Assembly: GCF_017916325.1 (NCBI RefSeq) | Contig: NC_090151.1 | Coordinates: forward strand, 5,001 to 69,000 | Direction: 5' to 3' | DNA: 64,000 bases | DNA from: Leishmania martiniquensis | Taxonomy: Eukaryota; Euglenozoa; Kinetoplastea; Trypanosomatida; Trypanosomatidae | Shown here: piece by piece, positions 1 to 7,622 of the stretch | Numbering within the stretch: the first letter of the stretch is position 1 | Layout: each line of letters begins with the position of its first letter | Made by a program: the position numbers and the translations under genes | The notes under the pieces: generated by a model | What the model was told of the DNA's origin: nothing | Databases searched by the model: none | The model's input: the letters and a program-made list of their open reading frames with translations, nothing else

Positions 1-368
1 CGTCCCACTCTGAAGCGATAGCTGCACACTCCGCAAAGCGAGGACGATGTGCTTATGGACCGCTCTATCGGTTGCTGCTGCTAGTACAATGGAAGCGCTG
101 CGCAGCTGCAAGACGGGCGGCTTATTCTCACGAGGCGTATGCGCGCAAAGAGCCCGTTATGCGCAAAGGGCGCGCCACATCAGACGGCACAATCTTTCCT
201 TCCATCGTTTCTCAGTTTTCTCAGCGCCGGTGAGACAACGCCCCCACAGGACTCAGAATCGTCTCGGTTCAGCTCTGGCACCGTGATTTCGGACGCTTCG
301 ACATATGAAAAAGCGGCACTACTACCTCCTGTTAAGAGCTGCAGGGCAGCATGTGTAGTGAAAAGCAT
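1..368. other. Spacer downstream of ASF1
   Basis: This stretch follows the ASF1 stop codon on the sense (minus) strand and should hold its 3' UTR and polyadenylation region. The short open frames here start at several points on both strands and resemble no known protein. I see no RNA gene or long repeat. Confidence 0.6.
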
Positions 369-926
369 CTAGGAAGGTGCTCCGCCTTCCTTTCTAGGGC
401 GCTTAGAGGGCCCTCCTGCGCTATTGGAGGTGCTATCCGAGTCTGAGACGACGGGCGTTGTCGGTTCCACGGTTTTATCGTCCCATGAAATGACCCTCAT
501 TTTGGGGTAGCACTTACCAAGATGCCGACTGAGCTGCTCGGCGGACGTGAAGACGTCGGGAAGGTCACCCTTGCAACTGACCGTGATGTTGTAGCCAATG
601 TGAAGAAACTCGCGCCCCTTGTACTTGAGTGAAACGATCAGAGCTGTGGGGCCGGTAGGATCTGGGATCTGGAGGACATTAGGTGGGTCACTCTCAATCG
701 TGAACTCGTGCCGGCCAACAGTTGTGAGAGGGCCCACTTCCATCTCGTCTAGCTCCTGGTCCACAGGAAAGTCCCACACTGGCGACCAGGTGAAGGTCAC
801 GTCGATGACATCCGTAGGAGGGGTTTCAAAGACATCGAGCACTACGTGCAGGCGAATTGGATCATCGAACTTGCTTGGGTTGGCACCCACTACTTGGACT
901 TTGTGCAGCTCTACCCGCGTGGGCAT
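369..926 (-). CDS. ASF1: Histone chaperone ASF1
   Basis: A 185-residue ASF1/anti-silencing factor that binds H3-H4 dimers in the nucleus and hands them to assembly or exchange factors. The immunoglobulin-like core covers about residues 1-117. The family pattern VGP...GRH.F...DPP is at 64-82 and the strand KYKGREFLHIGY is at 101-112. A serine-rich tail ends in a basic KRPRK cluster that could be a nuclear signal. The open frame extends upstream to 1199, but the ATG at 926 starts exactly where family proteins start. The extra N-terminal 91 codons translate a low-complexity leader. Trypanosomes have two ASF1 paralogues and I cannot tell which this is. The family call is secure. Confidence 0.93.
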   Translation of the reverse strand: MPTRVELHKVQVVGANPSKFDDPIRLHVVLDVFETPPTDVIDVTFTWSPVWDFPVDQELDEMEVGPLTTVGRHEFTIESDPPNVLQIPDPTGPTALIVSLKYKGREFLHIGYNITVSCKGDLPDVFTSAEQLSRHLGKCYPKMRVISWDDKTVEPTTPVVSDSDSTSNSAGGPSKRPRKEGGAPS

Positions 927-996
927 CTCTTTTTCGCACAGCCACCGAGGATCGAGCACCGTGAGAGGAGGACAAAGATAGCTGTGCGCGGAAAGG

Positions 997-1043
997 CTTC
1001 CGAGGGGTGGGCGAGAGCAAGGAGGGGGGATAAAGAATAGGAA
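997..1043 (-). promoter_or_regulatory. Probable trans-splice acceptor of ASF1
   Basis: On the sense strand an AG (complement of CT at 997-998) follows a pyrimidine-rich tract of about 40 nt (purines on the plus strand at 1002-1043). It would give a leader of about 70 nt before the ATG at 926. Confidence 0.55.
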
Positions 1044-1415
1044 GGCATCGGTGTCGGGGTGGAGATGCATGAGGCAAGGAGGAGGGGGCGACATCGTTTG
1101 TTTCTTCCCTTTTTGCTTTCGCCTGCGAGAGATGTAGACAGTGTTTGCAAGCGCGCAGCGTGGCGCAGGCGCCTTCGCTGCTCGACCGCTGCGGGGCACC
1201 TGGGAAGTGAGCCAGGGTTCTCATTGCACAAGGGTGAGTGTCTGCGTGTGTGCGTGGAGGGGGGCAGTAGTTATGCTTCCACCTTCTTTTTTGGGCACCA
1301 CTTGTGCTGCCAGCCGAGCCTATTACGCATAACCAACGACAGCGCGCACGCACAAACTACTTTGCCGGGGAGTACACGGGTCACTTTCCGCCAGTCAGCA
1401 GCCACAGATGTCGCC
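1044..1415. other. Spacer between ASF1 and the L15 gene
   Basis: This should hold the 3' UTR of the uL15m gene. Both strands have open but unrecognisable frames with low-complexity composition. I see nothing else specific. Confidence 0.5.
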
Positions 1416-2540
1416 CTACAGGCGACCCGTCGACCGCCGTGCCATGTCTGCGGTGTAAAACGAGTGCCATGGCAGCACGGTTCCACTTCCAGGTTGGCCC
1501 AGGTGCCATTTCTGGTGGTGCTTGGAAAGCTCGTATTCCTCTATTGTGGCGGGGAAATCGCGGTCTGTGGGAGGCCGCGTGTAGTGTGCGTTACGTCGAC
1601 CAGCATGAGGATGGGCATAGCGGCCCTCATCCTCGTACCACTGCGCCAGCCAGCCCCGCTTGCGTGGATGCGTTGCGAAGTTCTCCAAACCTTTTCGCTC
1701 TGGTAACTCCTGCTCCATAAAGGAAGGGAACTCTTCGGGGTGAAGCTCCTGGTAGAGGCCCTCGTAAGACATGTAGACGTTTGTAAAGGTGCCTCCTGCT
1801 TCCTCAAGCAGCTGGATAGCTTTCGCAGAGGCATTCTGCAGCTCAATGTGCAGCGGATAGGGTACACGCTCGACATTACCGGCAACGAGCACCATACCGG
1901 GCCACACAATTTCATGGTTGGCAATGACCTTTGCATGACGAAGATGGTACAGCGTAATGGTCTCGTTTGTGTTTAGGCGGCCAGAATCTACAGCCCACAG
2001 GAGTTTGCTGAGGCTGAGGCGCGAGAAGGAGGCCTTACCCTCATACCGGTTGCGTGGCCCTCCGGCCGACACGCGTGGCGCCAGCATGAAGCGAGGCGTC
2101 ATCTTTCGCTCCTGCCACTGGCCCTTGGCAAAGCCGCGCCGGGCATCGTTGTAGCTACGAGAGTACTTCCAGCTCCCACCGATCTTCATCCATCCCATTT
2201 TGATGACATTGTGCCCGCTACGAGGCCCCACGTACTCGGGCGAGGGCGTCAGGTCCATCCAGCTTTGCGTGATCTGTGGGTTGATGTATTGATCCCAATG
2301 GGACCACTTGTGCGTGGTGGTGAGCTCATTGAGACGCGTCCCAACGACTGGGAGTGGGTGGTCAGTGTCGAACGGCTTTCTGCCCTCATAATCCTTCCAG
2401 CTGAGGCGCGGTTTGGCAAGGAGGTTGTTTTGGTAGATGAGCGGAAAGATAGACTGCACGGGGTTGAAGTGGAACGGCACTGTTTGGCGCACAGGGTGGA
2501 ACAGGCGGTGCCGCAGCTGCACGCTGCAAGTGGAGAACAT
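1416..2540 (-). CDS. Mitochondrial large-subunit ribosomal protein uL15m
   Basis: A 374-residue protein of the mitochondrial ribosome large subunit. The L15 C-terminal fold is at about residues 172-262, including LSKLLWAVDSGRL (178-189), ITLYHLRHAKVI (195-206) and the segment around ASAKAIQLLEEAGG (237-250). The first 60 residues are Arg/His/Phe-rich without acidic clusters, as in a mitochondrial presequence. A further 110-residue C-terminal extension rich in Trp, His and Arg is typical of the enlarged kinetoplastid mitoribosomal proteins. The ATG at 2540 is the first in frame; a GTG two codons upstream is not a likely start. Its partner bL17m is encoded at 41.7 kb in the same transcription unit. 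Confidence 0.85.
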   Translation of the reverse strand: MFSTCSVQLRHRLFHPVRQTVPFHFNPVQSIFPLIYQNNLLAKPRLSWKDYEGRKPFDTDHPLPVVGTRLNELTTTHKWSHWDQYINPQITQSWMDLTPSPEYVGPRSGHNVIKMGWMKIGGSWKYSRSYNDARRGFAKGQWQERKMTPRFMLAPRVSAGGPRNRYEGKASFSRLSLSKLLWAVDSGRLNTNETITLYHLRHAKVIANHEIVWPGMVLVAGNVERVPYPLHIELQNASAKAIQLLEEAGGTFTNVYMSYEGLYQELHPEEFPSFMEQELPERKGLENFATHPRKRGWLAQWYEDEGRYAHPHAGRRNAHYTRPPTDRDFPATIEEYELSKHHQKWHLGQPGSGTVLPWHSFYTADMARRSTGRL

Positions 2541-2567
2541 GATCACCCAGCTGCGTTGGCGGGGCAG

Positions 2568-2638
2568 CTAAAGGGCATGTGAGTGAGCGAAAAGACCAGG
2601 GATAGGGACGAAGGGAGTGAAAGAGAAAGAGGGCAGGG
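2568..2638 (-). promoter_or_regulatory. Trans-splice acceptor of the uL15m gene
   Basis: A sense-strand AG at 2568-2569 is preceded by a pyrimidine-rich tract of almost 70 nt (purine-rich plus strand, 2570-2638). The leader would be 27 nt. An upstream sense ATG at 2577-2579 lies outside the mature mRNA if this site is used. Confidence 0.65.
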
Positions 2639-3029
2639 TATGTGCCAAGTGCTGCAGCAGCGAGGACAACGGTAATGATGGTGGGGGGAAGAGGGGGGCG
2701 GCAATACGCATAAGTGCAATACGTGTGTGCAGGCAAGTCGCTGATATCCTCGGCAGCAAGAGACGCGCTGCGGCATCTATTGGTCCATTATTGAAGTACT
2801 TGCATACTGTCGAGGGAAAGGCGGGAAGAGACGCTGGAGATAAGGCAAGAAGGGATCTCCTATCTCAGGCACAAAGGGGGCAAGGGATGGTGTATCATAC
2901 ATCGTGGGCCACCATTCAAAGTCGCCACAGTCCGCCACCAAAAGAGGAGGCAGGTGCAGGCGCCGCAGCATCGCGCTGTCTCTTCGCGTTTCACCGTCTC
3001 TCACGAGAGGGGCCGTGCTCCTCCGGTTT
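2639..3029. other. Spacer between the L15 and adenylate kinase genes
   Basis: Presumed 3' UTR of the adenylate kinase gene. It is moderately purine-rich on the plus strand. No gene, hairpin or repeat stands out. Confidence 0.5.
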
Positions 3030-3674
3030 TCACAACAGATGCAACGCGTCGATTGCCTTCACCACATCCGCAGCTACTTCATCGGCTGGCCTGGTGGCAT
3101 CGATGCCGCGGTAGCACGGCTTGTAGCAGTTGATAATCTCTATTCGGCGCACATTGTAGAGGGCATTGCTCTTCGCAATAGCCGTCGCGTCTTGTAGGTG
3201 GTTAGGTGCGTCAGTCGCAGCGGCGGTGACGCGCGCCACAGCCACCTCTAGTGGAACCTGCAGCTCAAAGACGAGTTGTGGTGATATTCCTGATGTCTGC
3301 AGCTGTATGACGTCTGCGCGCGTCTGCGGGAAACCGTCCAGCACCCATCCCTTTCCCTCCTTTTGCAGACATCCCAGCTTCATCAGTACACCAGTCGGCA
3401 CGTCGGCATCTTGGGCGGCCGCGGCTGGTGCTGCCACGTGGGCAATGCCATAGTGCGCAGCTATCTTTGTGGCCAGAGTGGTTTTGCCGCTGCCGCAAGA
3501 GCCAGTGAGAATGACGCGAACAGGTGTCGGCCTGCGGAAGGCGTTCTCGAGGAACGCGAGTGGGTCTTCAGGCATTTCAAGCACCAAGTTGTGCATCGCC
3601 TCATCTAGGATGAACTGAATGCCCTTGGACTCAAAGTACTGCAGTGCTGCAGCCGACAGGCTCCCAGTGGACAT
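3030..3674 (-). CDS. Adenylate kinase-like protein with docking-like N-terminus
   Basis: A 214-residue nucleotide kinase. The P-loop GSCGSGKT is at 58-65 and the nucleoside-monophosphate lid hinge, GWVLDGFPQTR, is at 109-119. The usual DGFPR arginine is Gln here. The LID segment between about 150 and 170 is very short, as in 'short' adenylate kinases. The first 48 residues (ALQYFESKGIQF followed by two amphipathic helices) resemble an RIIa/Dpy-30 dimerisation-docking helix pair. In Trypanosoma brucei, flagellar adenylate kinases carry N-terminal extensions of about this size that direct them to the axoneme, so a flagellar location is a reasonable inference. Usual reaction: ATP + AMP to 2 ADP. 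The ATG at 3674 has a trans-splice site 14 nt upstream. Confidence 0.8.
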   Translation of the reverse strand: MSTGSLSAAALQYFESKGIQFILDEAMHNLVLEMPEDPLAFLENAFRRPTPVRVILTGSCGSGKTTLATKIAAHYGIAHVAAPAAAAQDADVPTGVLMKLGCLQKEGKGWVLDGFPQTRADVIQLQTSGISPQLVFELQVPLEVAVARVTAAATDAPNHLQDATAIAKSNALYNVRRIEIINCYKPCYRGIDATRPADEVAADVVKAIDALHLL

Positions 3675-3687
3675 GGCGACAGCGTTA

Positions 3688-3713
3688 CTGTAAATGGGAA
3701 TGAGAAGGAAAAA
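3688..3713 (-). promoter_or_regulatory. Trans-splice acceptor of the adenylate kinase gene
   Basis: A sense-strand AG at 3688-3689 follows a 24-nt pyrimidine-dominated tract (plus-strand purines at 3690-3713). The predicted leader is only 13 nt. Confidence 0.6.
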
Positions 3714-4175
3714 TCACTAGTATATAGGGCGAGAGGAACTGGGAAGACAGCGTGCTAGTCGGTGCGGTTCCTTCGCGCACGAAGACGTCAAAGGCGGCCT
3801 AGAGGAGATAGATAGACAGCTAAGAGCGGATGGCAAGGGTGCTGGTGGCGTGGAAGGAACAGCGGGAACAGAGGAAGGCTCCAGCGCAACGGGCTTCTCA
3901 GTTTCAGTGCTGCGCTACAGCGAACTGGAAAGGAAGACCATGCGGTCACATTCAGAGACAGCGAGAGCCGTCGCCGCAGAGACGCTATTACGCGAGTCCA
4001 CGCGACGTTTCCTGGTGTGACGGGCGTGACGGCACGGAGTAAGATTGTCCAGTGCATGCAGGCAACGTGTGATTATCAGGGAGCAAGACATGGATGAGGA
4101 GGCACAGTCCGTCGTTAACCGCGGTGGTTGACACCTAGAAGGCAGTTGGCGGCAAGCAATGGCCATCTGCGTCAG
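3714..4175. other. Spacer between adenylate kinase and PRMT genes
   Basis: Presumed 3' UTR of the methyltransferase gene. A short AT-rich spot (tatata) lies near 3720. Open frames in the spacer are short, overlap each other on both strands and have no recognisable content. Confidence 0.5.
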
Positions 4176-5273
4176 CTAGTCCAGTTCCAATTCAATCTTG
4201 TAGCACCGCTGCGCCACGTCCTCTGCCGCCAGTCGAAGGGTTACCTGTAACTTCTCATTCAGATTGAAAAACGAGACCGTCTGCTCGTGGCGGAAGGCAC
4301 GCGGGAGCAGAACCATCGTCTGCTTCCAGTGCGTCGGTGACGCGAGAGGAGACGTGTCGAGGACGGCGTCCCCGAAGCTAACCTGAAACCACAGGGCAAA
4401 CCCATCCACAGTAAACCGGCCGCACTCGCTGAGGCTCGCCTCGGAGGTGGCGGTGACAGAGGTAGCTGCGAAGTCAAAGGTGCGTGCTGCCACGATGCTG
4501 GCGAGGTCGCCAACGGAAAGCGTGTCGAAGCTCCCCTCCCAAAAGACCGCGCCCTCGTGGAGTAAAGAACGCGGCGGTATGATGTCCACCAGCGGCGACG
4601 TAGCCTCGATGTGCTCCTCGTACTCCCGTTTGCCTAGGGCGTGTAAGCGGACACCGTCCACGTTGTCCCAGAAGGTGGCGAAGGTCTCTGCATAGTAGGG
4701 CTTGAGGGTAATGGGCGCTGCCAGGAGTCGCCCGTGAGAGGGAAGCATACGCACGGTGATGGACGACGTAAGGGCTGCGTTCACGTCCTGGAAAAAGTCG
4801 CGAGCGCGTATCACAGAGGGCAGCATGCATTCATGGAACAGGTAGAAGCCCATCCACTCTGAGACGACAAGGGCGACGCCGCCGTGGCGCCGAACGCAGG
4901 GGTGTGCGTCCAGGAAGGTCTCCACACCGTCAGCAATAAGGTCCTCGACGGAGGACGCGATTACGGTCACACAGTTAGCCAAGTTGTTGTCCAGCACAAC
5001 GCGTCGCTGTAGCTCCGCGAGGGACGATGCCTCGATCGAAAGTACGTGCGCGGCGCCTGACTGGGCCGCCCAGCAGGATAGGATACCGGAGCCGGAGCCT
5101 ACATCCACCACCACTTTGCCCTCAACAACAGAGCTGTCAGTGAGGAGCGTTTTGTAGAAGTGCATACGGGGGCGGTCGCGAAGCATTAGCTTGTGAACGC
5201 TAAGGTCTGCATAACTTTCAAAGTATTGCTCATCCTTGGATGCGTCCGATGCATAGTCCTCTTGATACTGCAT
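4176..5273 (-). CDS. PRMT6: Protein arginine N-methyltransferase, probably PRMT6
   Basis: A 365-residue class I SAM-dependent arginine methyltransferase. The SAM-binding motif I, VVDVGSGSGIL, is at 55-65, followed by the acidic ribose-binding position in SIEAS (79-83). The catalytic double-E loop SEWMGFYLFHEC is at 138-149 with both glutamates present (139 and 148). The THW loop is at 314-316. All these are intact, so it should be active, unlike the inactive PRMT1 partner (prozyme) known in T. brucei. Length and loop sequence fit the kinetoplastid PRMT6 group better than PRMT1, PRMT5 or PRMT7; this subfamily choice rests partly on recalled gene location. Substrates are likely RNA-binding or cytoskeletal proteins. 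Confidence 0.85.
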   Translation of the reverse strand: MQYQEDYASDASKDEQYFESYADLSVHKLMLRDRPRMHFYKTLLTDSSVVEGKVVVDVGSGSGILSCWAAQSGAAHVLSIEASSLAELQRRVVLDNNLANCVTVIASSVEDLIADGVETFLDAHPCVRRHGGVALVVSEWMGFYLFHECMLPSVIRARDFFQDVNAALTSSITVRMLPSHGRLLAAPITLKPYYAETFATFWDNVDGVRLHALGKREYEEHIEATSPLVDIIPPRSLLHEGAVFWEGSFDTLSVGDLASIVAARTFDFAATSVTATSEASLSECGRFTVDGFALWFQVSFGDAVLDTSPLASPTHWKQTMVLLPRAFRHEQTVSFFNLNEKLQVTLRLAAEDVAQRCYKIELELD

Positions 5274-6038
5274 GGGGCCTGGGAAGGGGAGGCAATGACT
5301 GCCTCACGGAAAGGTCTACACGCACCGGGGGGGAAGGGGGGACGCGTGGAGGGGAATAGAGTATGCGGCGGCACCGAAAAGCATGTGAACAAGGGGGAGG
5401 CGGAGAGAGAGAACGAATATGTGTGACAGCTTCCGTCCTACGGGATGGATAACCCGATGTCAGGAAAACAGCCGTGTCGGTTGGCAAAAAAGAGAGAAGA
5501 AAAAGAGAGGCCTCCAAAGGTGGGGGTGGGGGGCGACGATTATCGACGCCAAGCAGTGCCGCCACGTCTAGCCCGAGGAGGGGCATCTGCTAACGTTTCA
5601 CAATAAAAAAGCTGTGAGTTTTTCACCATGGAGGAAGCAGAAACGTCACCAAGTGTGCTGCTGCGCTGTCCTCACTGTTTCCTGCGGTGGACGTTACGTA
5701 CGCAATTGTTGCATCCCTTCCCCTCTTTCTGCAGGCGTACGCACACCGCTTCACCCCACATCCTTTCTGGGCCGGTGAAGATGAGAGAAACCCTGAGTGG
5801 CGCAGTGTGTCGTGGACGGCAACAGTGTGTCAACCGCAGGACAAGATGCAGTTGTGACCCCTCTGGGGCTAAGAAAGAGGAGATGCAAAAGCCCGCACAG
5901 GTGGGCCACAGAAGACGAGGTGCCCATAGAGCTAAGAGCTCACGAAAAGAAAAAGGGCGGGGAAGAAGATGGCCTACGATGTGTTCGCTCAGACGTTAGC
6001 GTGGCTTTCTTTGTTTTCTTTTTTATTGGCTTGACTCC
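5274..6038. other. Spacer between PRMT and dioxygenase genes
   Basis: Just upstream of the PRMT ATG are two sense-strand pyrimidine tracts, at 5281-5294 and 5327-5353 (purine/G runs on the plus strand), either of which could guide PRMT trans-splicing. The rest should be the 3' UTR of the dioxygenase gene. No convincing gene was found. Confidence 0.5.
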
Positions 6039-6992
6039 TTAATCGATCTGGAAGATGGCGGCCACGCCCTTGGAGAGCTTACCAACTCGCCGGAAAAGCT
6101 GGCACGCCCGCTCGGCATCTCCTTGACTCTCTGCCCGGCGCGCCTCTTGATACACGTTAAACGCCTTCACATCCTCGTCGGAGGTGAAAATAGGAGGGGT
6201 GCGGCGGTACAGTACGTCTGCGCGGCAGATATACTTGTACCCTTGGATCACCGGTGCCCCTTCGTGTAACAAGTTGTAGTAAAAGAATGCGGCTGAGCCT
6301 TTCTTGGGGTACACGGCGCCCACCCGCTGTGCCGGATCGCCGCGGTACTGGTTCTCCTTCTCGTCCAGGTACATGACATTACACTGCTCACCTGCGAAGA
6401 TATAGGTCTCCCCGCCGCGCGCGCAGTCGTTGAGGTAGATGAGGAGTGTGTAGAAGGAGCGGGTATTGAGGTCGACGATGGTGGCACCGTCGACGTGCGG
6501 CATAAAGTGGCCGCCGGCGTGATAGCGGCCGAAAAGAAGGTTCGGAGAGAGCGCGTGCGGCACCCAAGTGCCGACCAGGTCGCGCTCGAAGAGCTCGTCG
6601 GCATGCGGCATATCTTCCGAAAAGCACTTCGAATCGAGAGAGGCGACACGAGAGATGCGCTCATACAGCTTCGCTGAAAGGTGAGGAAAGTTCGCCTCAA
6701 TGGTGTCCACGACGCGCACCGCTTTCGAGGCGCTGTCGCAGACGGCTTCTCCGTCGACCTCGTGGTGATTCTTCTGGAGCCAGAACGTGTAGCCTACCTG
6801 TTCGCTCACCGCAATGAGCTGATCGCACTCCTCATGCGTCAAAAAGTTCTCCAGTACAAGGCAGTCGACCTTGCCGTCGCCAATGGGCACCACCGTCGGC
6901 GTCGGGAACTCGGTGACATGGTCGAATACGTGGTCCATGCTCACTGTGTCGCGTGGCTCCCCCTTCTCTACGATGTTGTTGTAGCTGAGCAT
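6039..6992 (-). CDS. Prolyl-4-hydroxylase-like 2-oxoglutarate/Fe(II) dioxygenase
   Basis: A 317-residue enzyme of the P4H-type 2OG-Fe(II) oxygenase superfamily. The core double-stranded beta-helix carries the iron ligands H166 and D168 in PHVDGA, a distal histidine H243 in LLHEGAP, and the 2-oxoglutarate-binding K253 ten residues later. Conserved FGRYHAGGHFMPH precedes the first ligands and LIYLND follows. There is no signal peptide or clear membrane span, so a cytosolic or nuclear substrate is more likely than collagen-type secretory substrates. The ATG at 6992 is the first in frame; upstream in-frame codons include only a GTG. The C-terminal 55 residues are helical and lie outside the catalytic fold. 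Confidence 0.85.
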   Translation of the reverse strand: MLSYNNIVEKGEPRDTVSMDHVFDHVTEFPTPTVVPIGDGKVDCLVLENFLTHEECDQLIAVSEQVGYTFWLQKNHHEVDGEAVCDSASKAVRVVDTIEANFPHLSAKLYERISRVASLDSKCFSEDMPHADELFERDLVGTWVPHALSPNLLFGRYHAGGHFMPHVDGATIVDLNTRSFYTLLIYLNDCARGGETYIFAGEQCNVMYLDEKENQYRGDPAQRVGAVYPKKGSAAFFYYNLLHEGAPVIQGYKYICRADVLYRRTPPIFTSDEDVKAFNVYQEARRAESQGDAERACQLFRRVGKLSKGVAAIFQID

Positions 6993-7069
6993 GGTCACAT
7001 ACTCATGTGCTCCACAGAGCGGAAAGGAGAAGCACACACCTCAACGGAGGTACTTGACTTTCCATGAAC

Positions 7070-7104
7070 CTGGTCAAGCGGGGTAGAGGAAGAGAAAAGG
7101 GTGG
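7070..7104 (-). promoter_or_regulatory. Probable trans-splice acceptor of the dioxygenase gene
   Basis: A sense-strand AG at 7070-7071 follows a pyrimidine tract (plus-strand purines at 7078-7104). Using it leaves a leader of about 77 nt that contains an out-of-frame ATG at 7065 (see findings). Confidence 0.5.
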
Positions 7105-7622
7105 CGGTAGTGGCACACACACAGACGCACACGCGTACACACCAAATAGGGAAAAAGGGCGGAGTGCAGCGTGGAGAGAAGAGGTGCTCAAGAGAAGAAA
7201 GCAGGGGAAGGCGACACCAGGGGTGCCGAGGAAAGGGCAGGAGAAGCGATACCGGCTCTGAGCCCCTCCCCTCACGTCTACACTCTTCCTACTCCGAGGA
7301 TGCCAACTCAGGCGGCACACAAAGGCAGTAGACTCTCTTCTCTGACGTTGGTTTGCCCGGCAGTAGCACTAGCAGCAGAAGAAGGGAGGGACACCAAGAT
7401 ACGGGTCGTGGAGGGGAAATGCCCGCGCTGCAGTCCTCGCAACTTGCACGCACTCGATGGCGTGCGCTTGTTCGGTTCGTCCCACACAAACTGTTCTTCG
7501 GCCTGTCGTGCGGCGTTATACGAAGTACAAAAAAAAAGACGTCGACTGCTGTTAAGCGCTTTTAGGGCACACTCATAGTAAATGCACAGCAAGAGAGACT
7601 CCGAGGTGCTATGCTCTACCCT
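7105..7622. other. Spacer between dioxygenase and helicase genes
   Basis: Contains a short ACAC-rich run near 7115-7140 and presumably the helicase 3' UTR. There is a poly-A run on the plus strand at 7530-7537. No coding or structural feature is evident. Confidence 0.5.

Noticed and set aside
4176..5273. Assignment as the inactive PRMT1 partner (prozyme)
   Set aside because: Both glutamates of the double-E loop and the SAM-binding motif are intact.
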